Below, one piece after another: positions 20,048-35,000 of a DNA stretch of 64,000 bases (position 1 is the first letter of the stretch; each line of letters starts with the position of its first letter). The position numbers and the translations under genes were made by a program. Origin of the DNA: Henricia sp. BOLD:AAB3569. Its lineage: Eukaryota; Echinodermata; Asteroidea; Spinulosida; Echinasteridae. The stretch lies in NCBI GenBank assembly GCA_037783545.1, contig JBBELK010000026.1:62001-126000 (forward strand). The letters are read 5' to 3'. The notes under the pieces are model-generated. The model worked only from the letters and a program-made list of their open reading frames with translations. It was not told the DNA's origin and searched no databases.

Positions 20048-23000
20048 CTGTTGAAACATGAAAAGAGTAAATAAATGTGTATTGAACGACATTAATCATT
20101 TCTTACAGTATCTTTCAAACAACCACATCTACAGGTTATGAAACATTTTAACATTTGAAGAACAATGACAAGGTGCCATTATGTAATTGGGCCATTACGG
20201 TTCATTTACTTCAAAATGACAGTTTTTCCCATTAATAATAATTTATTTATTTTTATTTACTATATGCTATGGCGACCGTCTTGATTTGGGATCTTTTGTC
20301 TTGGATTTCAGCTACATTAACCAGTATTTTCACATGAACATTAATTTTTCTGAATAAGGGCATCAAACGCTAGCATTTTTTCACCTTCGGCTCACGGACT
20401 ATTTGAATGTTCGTAGAGTAGACGCATGTCATTGGAAAGTAGCAAATAGACAGAGGGTTTATTTTTATCGTGTAAGTGTACTACTGTTTATTTTTGGTAA
20501 CTGATGTAAGTGCGGAATCCCCCCGGACATATATTCACTGTTTTCTTGAAAAAGTGAAGTCAATGGTTAATTTTGGAAAATGACAATCTTATAGAACTAT
20601 CCAGAAAATATTACTAGTTTCATAATGTATAAAAAGGAGAGGAGTTGTTATTTCGATGGGGATTTGGCTAAAATGATATCCAGAGGACTTGGGTGTTTTT
20701 GACAAGATTTGGACTAAGTGTTCGACAGGATTTTGACTTGGTTGAAACTAAACTCTTCAAAAAAAGTTTAGAAATTCAAGTTTGACTGACAATTTATCTC
20801 TTGCTACCAAGTAATTTTCCTTGAACTTGGTATCATTGGAAAGCCCTGTTATTCATTTTTACAATGATGTGTCATTTGTTATGATTAAGCAATTAGGGGA
20901 TGTGCAGCACAGCTGAATATGGGCGTGGGTGTAAAGTGAAATGTCACAAAATGTCACTGCTATTGTCATACAGTGCATTCCCCTTTTGTTTAGGGGATGG
21001 GAATGTGTCAATACACTTTTTGACAATACTCATAGCAATTTGCATTTTGTGACATTTCACTTTACACCACCCCATATTCAACTGTGCTGCACACCTCCCA
21101 ATTACTTAATCAGAACAAATGACACATCATTATAAAAGAGGAATAACAGGGCTTTCCAAAAATACAAAATTCAAAGAAAATGACTTGTAACAAGAGAGAA
21201 ATTGTCAGTCAAAATTGAGTCTCCAAACTTTTTTGAGGAGTTTACATTATTTCGCAAAGGACTGAACAAAGGATTTTCTATGGGACTTTGTTAAATGTAC
21301 ATGTACCTTACGCACAAACCGTTTGTACGTGCGATCTGTTTGTTTCTGAAGCGATCAGAAACTGTTAAGAATAGTCTAGAAATTTCCGGACCGTAACACA
21401 TAGCAATTATTCATTAACTCAAATTTAGTGGCATTTTATAATTCCACCTACATTCTCCAAGATGTCATCTTTGGAGATGGACCAACCGGCATTTTCCATC
21501 TTCATGCTACAACCGTGCTGATTTGCACTTCACGTTCAAGCATCACAACCTTTTAGCCAATCATCTTTGCCCGTTGTGATTATTTTCAGTGCTAATGCTC
21601 ATTCATATTGCGATAGATTTAGTGAAACACAAGTTTCAGCGCCATCGTGAAAGAAGATGGACTTTTTTTGCAATAATTTTAGTGAAATTGGCCCCTGTAG
21701 TCCAATATAGTATGTGGCAAAGTAATACTGGTAGCCACTTTAAAAAAAAAGTGCCCGAGTCCATGAACACCTTAGAAAATGACAAGCGACTGATTTCAAG
21801 GTTTCCAAAAATTATGGTCTGCAAAAATCCGAGGGACTAGAGTTTTGCAAGTGAGCCCCTTGGGCCTAATTAATCATGATTACCTTTTTCTGATGAACTT
21901 CCTCCTTGTCTTCCCCTGCGTCTTCATGCTTGCCTTTTAACTTCTTACTTTTCTTGGAACCTGAGAATGAATGAAGCAACTTCGTAGTTAAGACTCACAA
22001 GGGTACCGGTGACCAAGGTGACCAAACCCACTGGGTGTGGTTCCACATAAGGCCAACAAAAATAATAGTTCTGCTTCCGGTTTCCCGACCGACCCTATTT
22101 TTAGGCTGCGACCCTATTTTTTTTATCGGAAAAAAAAAAGAAAAAAAAGAAAGAAAAAAGTAGAAGTTATTTGGTAGTCTTGTTTCCATTGTTTTACTGT
22201 TACCCTTAAGCCTTGACTACACGCAGATGCCTCCATATGATTGTGCACAAAAAAAATTGGCAAAAAAAAACAAATTCCATACCTACCTTATTTTGAAATG
22301 CCATGTAATCTGAAGCAGAACTATTTTTTCGGCCCGTCAGATTTTGTTATATATATACATATATATAAAGTATGCAATCTATCACTTGTACATTGCTACA
22401 CCTACAGCCCAAAATGCTATATACAGCCCAGACAGTACAGTCCGGGCTCCGTGGGAAAACACACTGACGAAAAACAAAATCTTCTTTGATTACACCGACG
22501 GACCTGATAGCCTGGAAACCACACCCCATCTAAAGATGTTTATTGGTCAGAATATCAGACTATACCAATAACTGCAAAGGGGTTAGATGACTGGAAGCTC
22601 ACAAAAGAAGTCGCTGCAGATGACAATACATATAATCTTGAACGACTGTCAGTCCATTCAGCAAGCCAGGGCGTCTGAATGCCTTTTCGCGCGTAATATT
22701 GCGACTTGTGTCGTTTTGAAAAAAAATGCTGTGGAGAATATTTGGGGTGAAACGACGCACTTAAAAAAACAGTCACTATACAGAATCAGAATGATTCGTT
22801 TTTCTCCAAATTTTCACCACAGCGCCCTTTCTAAAAGCGATGCGCATCAGAATAAGTGCGAAAAAGCTTGACTTGATGATGCGCTTCCGAAAAAAGTGTG
22901 AAAACCCCTCTACAGCCACTGCGCAGCGTCAATTCGATAAAGAAAATGGCAAATTTGTTACTTCTCCTTGTGGAACTTATTACGCTCGTACCGTACTCAC

Positions 23001-26000
23001 TGCCCTTATACAGGGCGCTGGGAGAGCTCTCATCGCCCATATAAAATAAATTACACGACATGTGCACCATGGACATCTTTTTCTTGCGACATCCTTTTTT
23101 TTTTTTTTTTTTTTTAAGAGCAGGGGGTGCGTTTTGACCCCCAAACCCCCTCCCCTGGATCCGCGCCTGCTATGGTAGCACCTACCGTATCAATAATTGT
23201 TTCTCCCTACATCCAGCCCCTGCCCCTGCACTGCCCCACCACTTGGTCATGTTTTGCATGCCCCAGCAGGGGCGGATCCAGGACTTTTTACAGGAGGGGG
23301 TTTTGCCACTAGGGAGGGGTTTGGCCAATCAGATTTTTATGTCAGCTTGTTTCGGACAGGCGGACACACAAAATGCATTACATTATATTTTTTGGTGTCG
23401 GAGCAGGGAGGGGTTTTGACCCCCAAAACCCCCCATCTGGATCCGCGCCTGCCCAGGGTTGGGGACTTTGACACACATAAATCAGATTGACAGTGCATAA
23501 GGGTCTTTCTATAAATTAGGGGTCCAATTTTGGTATCCCCCGTTACATTTTACATCTTGTTTTTGTAAATTCAGGACACATTCTTCAAATACTTTCCATC
23601 TCAAAGAGTGAGTACATAAAGTACAATTCATACAAAATGGTTTAAAAGCCATTTTAATGATTTTTGTACGAAAAATAACACATCAGGTGTAACGGGGGAC
23701 ACTAAATGTCACACTTTTGGACCCCTAATTTATAGAACGACCCATAAGAGCAAATGTTTTGCACCCTTGGATGCAGGATTTTGTCACGTAAATGTTGCCG
23801 TAAGAGTGGGGATTTTGTCCCTCGAAAAGTGACAAAACAATTGATAAGGTTGCAAATAAAGGCCCAGTATCATTTACATTTTATCACATGTGACCCATGT
23901 TCTTTTAGTTTGCTTTAAAAGCAAGGCAAATTCATTTACATGTACATGTACTTTCTTCTGTTTACTTTACTTTGCAGTCTGCACTACCTAACCCAGTAGT
24001 GGTCGTTTTTGTGCGGCACTTAGATTTTCACCAGGAAATCGTTTAGAAGTTTTTAAATTCTGTGCTGGCACAAAAACCTGCAACGTACATGTACATGTAC
24101 CATCCGATCAAGAAAACCTGGAAAGTTTGCTTGGGTTGATGCTGTACGTGTGTAGCCAAGTAATGGAGGCAGGTTTCTATGTTGATTGAGTAATATTACT
24201 AGTCAGTTGCTTTTCAAGAGCAAAGTTTACAACATGTCATTCGACGTGGCTAGATATCTTCCATGTCAGTCAGTGCCACTCAGTTGAACAAAAACGGTTA
24301 CATTACCGCTGATAGTTTTGAGCTTTTTTTTTTTTGGGAACCCAAGCCGGTTTAAAACGGATTGTATAAGACTATATCCAAACCTACTTTTAATCCCTTC
24401 ATAAATGTGTTTTTGTGTAAACGGGAAAAACTTAGCTTGTCGTTTTGCTATGTTGAGATGTTTTTGTTCGATCGCGCGCGTTATGCGTAATGCAGGCGTG
24501 TTGTACGTGCACGCACACGACCGGATACTTAAGTGCACATTTTGCTTTCGTGCGTGCAGTTTCTGTGTGCGTGTTTTAATAGGCGCTGACCAAGGCGCAG
24601 ACGCTGACGCACAGCACGGCCACGCGACTCTACTGCACACGTGCCTCACATGTGCGGCATGTTGCTAGGCAATTTTTAAATGGGCGGAGCTTACTGGATC
24701 GGTCTATTCATAGAAAAATGGAAAAACATCCGTACCTACATGTAACTGCAAATATATAGTACATTTATGCAGTATGTCTGTATCCCAACCGTAATCATTC
24801 ACATTAAAAGTACTAGTTAGAACCAGGTTAGAATCAAAAGAATATAGAGGGCGCTATCTCCTGCACGTTGTACACTTTTACAGTAGGTTCGATTATCTTT
24901 CCCTAGAATACCCACGGTTACCCGTCGCGTGATGATGGACCTGCGCAGTGGGGCAGAATATATGAATGCTTTAGCCCAAAATCAGGTAAGGTTTTAACTT
25001 TTGACCCTCGGATACAATTATATGGAGAATACACAAATTTGGGATAATATTTTTTGCACGACAGATGATCAAGACGGGACAGGCTAACAACCACAGTTAA
25101 ATGTAGCTCTAAATTAGACGAGTGGTTACCGTACTACTGTATGTACTTCAAAGTTTGTGTAGTGATGAACAAGAGCCTTGATGCAGCACGATATGTGGCA
25201 GAGGGTATCCCCCTACCATTGTTCCCCATTGTGTCTCAAACATCCAAGGAATTTCCAAGGAATTTCTTTCAGTTTTTAGGCGGGATTGGTGCGTTAACAA
25301 AAGGTTAGAGTGTGTTGAGGTATAGGGGCATTAGGGGATGGGTGGCTTGGCAGGTCGCTCACTTTTGCCTGGTGCAAGTAAGCATGAATGACGTCAAACG
25401 TAAATCGAACTGTGTCATGCTAACACGAGTAGGCTCAGGGAAGGTAATGAAACACACTATTATGTAACAATTCAGATGATCTTCTGCTGGATTATACACT
25501 CCTGTGTGAGCAATTTTTACACACGGTTCTATTGGTATGAGAAACGAGACCGAATTCGGTCAGTCAAAAGTGCAATATCAGAACATTTAGAAATCTGCGT
25601 ATAGATCTGCAGAAGAGTTTTTTAATAATCTGAAAATAATCTGACCTTTGACTCCATCCTCTTTTAGTGTATCTTTGAAGAATGAATCGTTAAGGTCCAC
25701 ACCAGGAGGCAGCTCGTCATCACTGAATGCAAGTTCCGTATTGGGGTCTTTGATCTCTTCCTGGCAACAGAATAGAAAGTCAATGCAAGGTCACGATAAT
25801 GGTGGATTCACAATGAAAGAAAAAGTATCGTGGCAGGAGTTTGGAGTGAAAAAACGCACTAAAAAAAGAATAAACTTGGGTGGAAAGTGTTTTTGTGATT
25901 CTATTGTTTCATTGTTTCACTCCAATATCCTTCGACACCACTTTTACTCAAAGCGATGAGCATCAATATTAGGCTCAAAAAAGCTCAATGTAAATTCACC

Positions 26001-29000
26001 CTAACCAAGCAATCGACACCAGCCATCAAGGAATCAACACCAAAGCAGCTCACTCTCATTTTATATGACTTATACGACTTGCTCAAATGGCTACATGTAG
26101 CATTCATCACCATTTGCTATGGCATGGAGAGACAAGGATCTCTTCCTGGATGGGATGCCAGTCTAGGTTTACCCTCAGCAGTTGGGTTTACTTCCTAACC
26201 CTTCTTTTGTTGGCACCCATTTATACACTTGGTTGAAGAGACAATGTAAAGTATCTTGTCTACAAAAGACACAATGCAGTTGCAGTAACCAGGCTTTGAA
26301 CCATGGGGGTTCTCGCTTAAGGTTTGACGTGCTATATTCACTACACTGCCGAAGTGAATACGTCATCTTTTGTTAATTGCCTCGGCAATGGCTCTACACT
26401 AAGAATCACTGAACCATGTCCCTGTGCTTTTGCAATGGTACTTTTTCCCGCAGCCATGATGTTTAGAGCCAATTACCATGGAAACCCACATCACACTTCG
26501 GCTGTCTATAAGCCTCAAGTTTATGCAAGACTCCTTGAAAATTGGTATGACTCCCATCACATCTTGAATAGAAAGTGTTAGAGACAAGTCCGTGTGTTTT
26601 GGGTGGAGCACTTCAAAAATGTTTTATTTTTCCTTCAATTTATATTTTCTAGAAACAAAAGTTATTCGCTTTTAAATAAGACATCACCAAAAAAAAAAAA
26701 AAAAAATCGACCAACATTTAGTCATCGAACAATGACTGTCAATATTTTGCGCTATATACTACGCATTACAGACCAAACACAGGAAGTCAGACTTGGGCAA
26801 GTCTAGTTAAGGCGCAAGCAGCCATATAAAAACAGCATTTTTCACAGGGTTGCCGATGTCTAAAATACAAAGTATGTTTTTTTCGTAAAAATAAAGTAAA
26901 TGCCTTAAAAATTGAATTTTCTGAGAACCATGGACAATATAACTTTAATAAAACCTGTAAATTTTTTCCTGGCTAGAAAAAAAATACAATCTCACAATGG
27001 TACCGTGCTTACAACAGTGAAAACAGTGTCGGGTTAAATATGCTGCCAATATTTTGCTGTAAATACCAACCTTTCTGCCGTAGACCAGCTTCCGAAATCG
27101 AAACTTGATTGGCCTACAAATTGGCCTAACGTTAGGTCTACTTTTAACCAATGACAAAAATCTACACATTCGCTATATATAACAAATATTGACTGCTTTT
27201 TGTTTAGGTCATGGTTAAGATTATAGGCCTTCGGTGATCTCGAAGCCATGGCTATTCCCCTCGGTGGAATGGCTTTGAGATCACCTTGGACCTATGTTAA
27301 CGTTTCGAGTGCACACGACGGTCGCTAGATCAATAGAGTTACATTAGTGCATTACCGGTGCACTCGCCTTGCACATAGCGTATCTGTGCACGAACTGTAC
27401 CATGCTACATGTATTTCTCTCTACTAAAAACAGGGCAGTAATGGCGTTATTTCAAAGTCGTTTTGGGCCCCCGCAAGGAACGATGGGATGATTACAATAC
27501 AATTAGGAGATTGCCGTGTTATTAGTGTGACCCCACTTTATTATAATATGATTACAATCCGAATATAATAAGTTTGTGGTACTACCACGGTCGTCATTGG
27601 AAATATTACAATCGTATCATAATCGAGTAATTACGAGAATTTTCTTGTGGGACCCCAACCCTAAATTTACTTAGTATTTGGCTTGGCTAAGAAATTGACC
27701 TATCTCGTATTCAAATGCCTTCTAAGAATTTTGCTTTAGCAAGTAAAATACTAAGATAAATTGTGCCTTGGGGCAGCATGGCCGAGCGGTGTAGCATGTT
27801 GAATCCAAGACTGGTAAATCTACAGATCGTGGGTTCAAATCCCATCCTGGCGGGCAAGGCACTTTGCCACGAATTGCCTCTCTCCACCCAGGAGGAAATG
27901 GGTACCTGTGAGGGTAGTGAAAGCTGATGTGTTTGATTAGTCCCTGTGCGCATAAGCAGCACGGGACTGTATACTCCCCAGGAAGCTGAGAAGGATTAAG
28001 GAATGATATTACTGAGCCCAATGACCAGGGGTAATAATTCAGAAAGCGCAATGAGAGATCCGGCAGATCTGAAATGCACTACAGTGAACCTTGCATAAGT
28101 CGAATACGTTTATGTCAGATTTTCACTTATCTCGGACAAAATCGCGTGGAACGTTTGATTTCGTATGTTATTCCTAATAAAAATCGGCACTTAAAGGGCC
28201 TGTGACATCCTAAACAACTTTGTGCCTAAGCTTTGCTTCATAATGACGGATTACTTGTTCAGCAAGACATACTATTGTTCGTTTGGATGTAAAATCAATA
28301 AAAGGTGGCATTTTTCAACTTTGAAGATTAACTGCAATAAATCACAGACAGAGGGCGCTGTTTTGAGTGCATCACATAAGGAAGACAGAAGGGAAAAGTT
28401 AAGAAAAAACATAAGACTTCAATTTGGATTTGTGGCAAATTGCTGCAGTTTCTACCCCCAGTTTTGTCATGGCTTACAGCAGGCAACATGTAAAACAAAC
28501 TCAAACAGCCATGGATTACAAAAGTTTCAGGAAAATTGAGAAAAAAGTGGAATCTTTTGTGCACAGTTCAATGTGATTTTTCTGTGTTTGCCTCTTGTGA
28601 CGTCGTGACCTTGGTCATGAATATGCATATTTTCATTAGCATAAAAACTAAAAACCTTTGTTTTAACCCCCAAAGCAAGCTCCAAATAGGATTTTTATGA
28701 CTTTAACTGAGTAAAGTGGTTTTAAAGCATATATTTCATTGATAAAAATCCTAAATAAGGGGCCCTTTAAGTCGGATCGCGTAAGTCAGATTTTTGCTTA
28801 TCTCGGACACATCAACCTAGAACATTTGTTCAATTCCTTTGTGTCTTACCTCTTTTAAGTCGGATTGACGAAAGTTGACATGTTTGTATAATTTCACTTC
28901 AGTTTACCGCGGGGAGTTGAGGAATTTCTCGGTTTTACGGCCGCCCCATGCGGCTTCCCGAAATGCCGCTAGCATGATTGTACACTGTACATACGATGTG

Positions 29001-32000
29001 TGTGTGCATATGTACATGTACCATACACTTGCACACACACGTGCATTATCAGTATCAGTTTCTATGTGCACACGTGATAACAGGCTGCATTTTGTATTGG
29101 CCAAGGTGGCCTGAGCAGTAAACGTGTGTACATATACTGCATGGCCACGATCAGACGATGGCGATGCTCGTGGCACAAATGTATGATCGCGCCCGCCAAA
29201 TGATGCTTATGATTTTCTGCCTTATTAGTATGAAAATGAAAATGAATTGTAAAAATTAAATGTTTTGGTGTTGAAATTCATGCTTATTTTTACTGTCGAC
29301 CGTTAGGTGGTTGGAGATAAATAAATCCCTATGCGTTTTTTCATCTTCGCGTAAGTTGGATTTTCGCTTAAGTCGGATAAAATCGCTCGGTCCCGTTGGA
29401 TCAGACTAAAAAGTACTGCCTATTATTATTATTATATTAAATTAACGCAGGGCACAGAACTTCCTAAACAGGCAATTGAATACTGCATGGGACGCACCAT
29501 AAACCATGCTTTCTTATAAACGTTTTTCTCATGCAAAACGCGCATCCAAACAAAACCGGTCAAAACAGGTTACAGTGTGCGTTTGATGTAATATAATTTT
29601 CTTAAATGTGCTTCCCTGCCTTCTCAAAGTTAATTAAAATACTTTCCCAAAAAGAACTATTTGAATACATAATGTGCTTAAGTATTTTTCTGAAGTAAAA
29701 TCACTTACGAATTTAATACCAATTTTGGCTAAGATTTTTGCTTCAGCCAAAAACTAAGTAAAATTCTTATATATTTGGCTTTAGTATTGAATTGAATACG
29801 ACCCAGGTTCACACCTAGATCTGTGCCAAATATTCAAGGATTCAAATCTTTCATTTCAATGTAATTGAAAACTGCTCGGACTAAATTTGCTTGTATAATT
29901 TCCCATTTTTCATACCTCTTTCTTTAGAGTCTTCTGCTTCTTTTTCTTCTCTTTCTTCTTCTCCATAAATTTCTCCCAAGGCGTGGAATCAGCTGATTTT
30001 TCAAACTTCCTTTTCACGAGTTCCTCAGTCGAGTCCTTCAGTCCTATTTTATTTGCAAGAGTAGAAACAGTTTCAAAAATTGGGGAATACAGTACAATGT
30101 AGTTCTTAAACAAGTCACACATGGAAGACAGTTTACAACGTCTTCCATGGTTTTGAGCATGAGACTTGTTTTTTTAATGATATTTTCATTGATTTAAAAT
30201 GTATTTTCAGTTTATCTGTATTGCCGAAGGTTTGTTCAAGGACAAGCCATTTACATTGTCCATCACCAAAAATGCACTAAATAATCATGCAACATTAGGC
30301 CCCCAAGAAATATGTTCGGTCCGTGCGTGCGTTGATTTCAAGCATGAGCGTCCATCCGTTTTTTCCTGCAGCAGCTGAAACAGCGCCCTCTATTGCCGCA
30401 CCGCCTTACATTTTCTAGACTGATCGCCATCCTGTAGACTACGTAGGGAATGGGAACAAGTCTATATGTATTTCCCGGGCAGCTCGACCCCATACTCTGG
30501 GCAATAGACTGCCAAAGTGAATACGTCACCTTTTGTTGGTTGCCTAGGCAATTGGCTCTAAACTAAAAATCACTCAACCTTGTCCCAGTGCTTTTCCAAT
30601 GGTACTTTTCCCGACGGCCATGATAGTTTAGATCCAATTGCCATGGCAATGCACGTCACACTTCGGCTGTCTATAGATTCGGACGATGCCGATATCGAAT
30701 GAGAACGAATGATAGTGAGTATGAGGTTGTTTAATCAGCTGCAGTATATTTCACGAAAAAGTGTGTAGCTTGCGCAACTTCTAAAAATGGCATAAGCCCC
30801 ACAGCTTGTGTGTTGCGCAAGTTACGCAATAAAAAGCTGCGCAAGTGAGCTTACGCATCAAGCGATTATAGTCGACTAGAGTCCCTCGAAAAACGGAGAC
30901 AGTCCCTTGAACAACGGGTCATTTCTGTTGTTCGAGGGACTCTAGTCGACTATAGTCGCTTGATCGAACTTGCTCAATGGCGGCTAGTTCCCACGCAACA
31001 CAAGGACAATAAAGGAATTGTGATTGTGAATTAGAGCATGTCTGAGATGAGCTGAACACTGACATATGCCACTTATTTCCGTGTCCATTGTTTGTGGAGT
31101 AAAAACTGTGACCGTTTGGTGTTGTGTCATGTGACGGCTCTGTAAGTTTACTAAAAAGCAAAATAAGTAAAAAACAACTGATCTGTACAATCCAAGCTTT
31201 GGAAAGAGGGAAACAAACTCACCCCCACTCCCCCCCCCCCCACAGCTTGTTGCGGATAGGCGGACACACAGACAATGCATGACAGTTAGGTTTTTGTTTG
31301 TTCGAGTCAGAGCAATGCCCCCTCTAGATCCGCGCCCGAGTGTGGTCACGTAATCAGTACATGTACTATCCTCTACCTATCACTTACCATTATCCACGGT
31401 CCCATGCAGGCATGCTTTAACAATGGCAGTCAGCATGTTCGAGGTTGCATGCTACCGCATACATTCGCGCAAAGTGCCCACCGCGACCAAGAACTAACGC
31501 AGCGCCCGGCGCAGCGGCACCATTCAAGCAGTCCAGGAAGCCTGATTTGTTGCAGTTCTGGATTGATTAGGCCCTATTGTAACAGCGAGGCAGTGCATCA
31601 TGCTGAATCTCTTGATGAAAAGATTAAATTGACAGATAAGACTCGTGAACAGATTTTCAAGCTTTGTGATCGTTTTAGTTGCGGTTTCTTTTTAGATTAG
31701 CCAAAAAAACTGCAAGGTAAACGGAGGCACTCGTACAGTAATTTTGAGTTACGGAGGTATTCACGTGCACAAAATCCTATTCTTATTAATTTTATTTATT
31801 TTTATTTTATTTATTTATTCACCACATCCAACAGCGGAAGAACCGCCAATTACAGGAATGGGATCAATTAACATAGATATACGAACAAATATCAACTTCT
31901 AAGTTGAATTAGAAACGGCCAGAGACACCGGGGAATCCCTCCCCTTGCTCTTAACGAAAGAATGCTCTGGGATCTTTAAAGTGCATTACATGTAACACAC

Positions 32001-35000
32001 TGGACCAACGGCTTTACATCCCTTCCGAAGGACGGAACAAGTGCGATTAAGTGCCTTGCTCAAGAGCACAAGTGTCACGGCCCGGAATCGAACCCACATT
32101 CTAGTACTAGCACAGGAACTTGAGTTTGACGCGCTAGACTGCTCGGCCATAACACCCCATGTCGGAAATAACACCCCATAACACCCCTTGTCGGGAATGT
32201 GCCATTACTTCGAGGTAAACAGAGTTTAGAGGTATCCGGTATCGACTTATCGAGATTTTACTGTACTTATTTTATGCATTTTTGCAAATGACCTACCAGG
32301 CTCCCATGTGATCTCCATTTCCATCTGTTTATCACTCTCTGCCTGATGATTTCTGTCGGCCTCCTTCAGCAATGCCCGGTACTTGGCAATCTGCTGGTCC
32401 TCATTCATAGATACATTGCATTTCTCCTCACTGTTGCGCTGTCTTGTTTCGTCTTTGCCACTGAAATCAAGTTCCCATTGCTCTGTAAAAACAATAATGA
32501 GAACAGCGAGTTTAGAGCCTTTGGGCACCCACACATGGTATTTTTGGTAGCTGACCTCCGAGGGCATGTGGGATAACCGAAATGAAGCGCAACAATTGGT
32601 GCCCGACCGTGGGAAAAGCACGTTCTCTCAGAGCCACAGTAAGAAATAAATTGAAAATTACACAACCAGAAATGAAGTTTGCTAAAATTTAATACACTGA
32701 TTTAATTTACACCCTGCTCCCGTAAACTTCACCTGCTAATCATTATGAAGGACAATGGTGACCCATGTAGTATTTTGTTGAGACAAACAATCTAATGATT
32801 GTACACACCTTAAAGTTGCTAAATGCATTTGGGAAATTCAACAGCAATCGGGACTAAACTCCAGAAATTCAAGTACTTTTAATTTGTTTTTCTGCAGTTT
32901 GGATTGCATTATACATTGTACCAGCGTTTGCCCTTAACTTTTTCCCCAACCGGCCAACGGGGCCAGTTGGCTCAAGTCTTCACTGGCCCGTCGGCATTTC
33001 AAGTGGCCCGGTTAAAATTTCCGGTTGTTCTTTTTACACACAGTCGACCTTTAATGTTTGCAATAACCACATTTGAGTGAATAAATTAGGAAAATTTGGT
33101 AGTCATGAGGTTCTGCCCAGTACAAGTTATATTTCAACTGGACAGCCGGACCATTTGGGGAGGCTTTCCAACTGGCCCGAGATGATTTTAACTGTCATTT
33201 GGTCAACGGACCAGTGCTAATTCGAACGCTGTTGTACATGTACATACATTAACATGAAGGAGTTAAACATTAACATGTTTAATTATCAGACCTTCCCTTT
33301 TGTTATAATAGTACTGTACATGCCTACAGTTCAATTATAGCTCCTGTCATCATGAAAAATATTACCTGTAACGTTAATGATGGCACCTAGTACCAATTTG
33401 ATGCAGGTCCTGCCTACATTACCGATTCATTTGAAGTAACAATTTTTAAATGTTTGCCTTTGTCCTTCCCGAGTTTAAAAAGACAGCTGGTACTAAAGTG
33501 AGTTCAACCAGTTAATAGGAGACAGTCGGTGTTAACAGAGCCCTCAAATACACACCATGTCCTTTTTGGTAACGCTAGTGACAGCCAATCAAATGCTTGT
33601 TCTGAAAACTGCAACCCAAGTTGTGAGTTGTTCTTTGTAAGCCTCACCTCCCTTGTATGTTATGGCAGTTTTGCCTCAGAATGATCAAAATGCTGTTGGG
33701 TTGTGTGAGATGAAAGTGACAAGACAGTCTATAAATGTAACATTAGTGACGGTGGAATTGCCCATTTCTATGTGGGCAGGGCCTGCTGGATATGTGCTTT
33801 CAGGTTTTATAAAATTGGGCCCTGAAGAGCAACCATAGACATTTTGTTAGTCTAACCTCCATCCTCCTCGTCACTGGAAGAAGCAAGGAATGCACTGACA
33901 TCCATATCCTCCACGTTCTTCTTCTTGAAGGCTTCGGCTGTTTTGACTGTTCGCTGGTGATCTGTCTCATCCCATGTCAACTCTACTCGGGATTGGTGCA
34001 GTGCCTTGGTGCGGAACTCTGCAGGCTGGTAGTGGGCAGTGTCTGGTAGATCTGTGGCAACCTCCTTAGGCTCGTGGTCAAATGAAACATCATCTGGGAT
34101 GAACCTAATTAATAGATCATTTACGGATGAAACTGGTTTTTCTTAAATAAATTCCTCACAACAGCTCTACTTATCTAATAAAAAAGAGCACTGGTACAGT
34201 GTTCTCCAACTATAAAATTTAAAGAATGGCGGCAGGGTACCGAACATGATTGCACATGTATATGCACATGTAAATATACATGAAAATACTTGTATGTACA
34301 TGTATACATGTAAAGCAGTAAACATACATGAAAATATATATACATGTACGTGTATGTGGAAGGAAAAGTATCCCAGAAATGGGGTAGGGGAAACTTTTTT
34401 TTTCATCGCGGCAAACTTCCGGCGGTCAAATCATGGTACCGCGTGATTTCTTTCAATGTTTCAAATAAAATACAGGCATAAAAACCAGTTTAATTTAAAA
34501 TAAGTACTGTATGTACCTTTTTATGAACGTGGATAATTAAAAGAATATTTAAACATGATCATCGGAAACTAAGACGAGCCAACAAATAACATGTTTTCCA
34601 CGGCTTCACGACAGCGCCCGGCCGATCAACAGAGCCTTGCCGGACCGTCACTTGCAAGACACGGTAAGCTAGATTGTGCATGGCTGCATGTCACATGGCT
34701 GGACGACTAGACTTGCACAAGTCCATGGTGCGCTTTGCGCTAGTCTAGTCATGTCCTGCGTGGCTGCGCCCGTACATTACACCACCTGCACCGGCCGATC
34801 AAGCTGCCAAGGTATTTTCGTATGATTCGGAAAACACGCTGGCGCATCTCCGTTGATACGGCCACATATTTATGGCTTTGAACTTCGGCATTTCGGATGC
34901 ACTTGTGCTTCAGTTATTATTAAAACTGAGTGATTTTTCGTAGCATGGCAGTGATTTTTTAAGCATGGCGGCGACGTTTTTAAGCATGGCGGGATTACTA

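Noticed and set aside
23267-23451. 8-bp target duplication for the CAGGGGCGG MITE
   Set aside because: The flanks share only CCCAG in shifted register; not enough to call.
27770-27855. Functional tRNA-Leu gene
   Set aside because: Good A and B boxes and T arm, but a SINE body follows and the acceptor stem is not convincingly closed.
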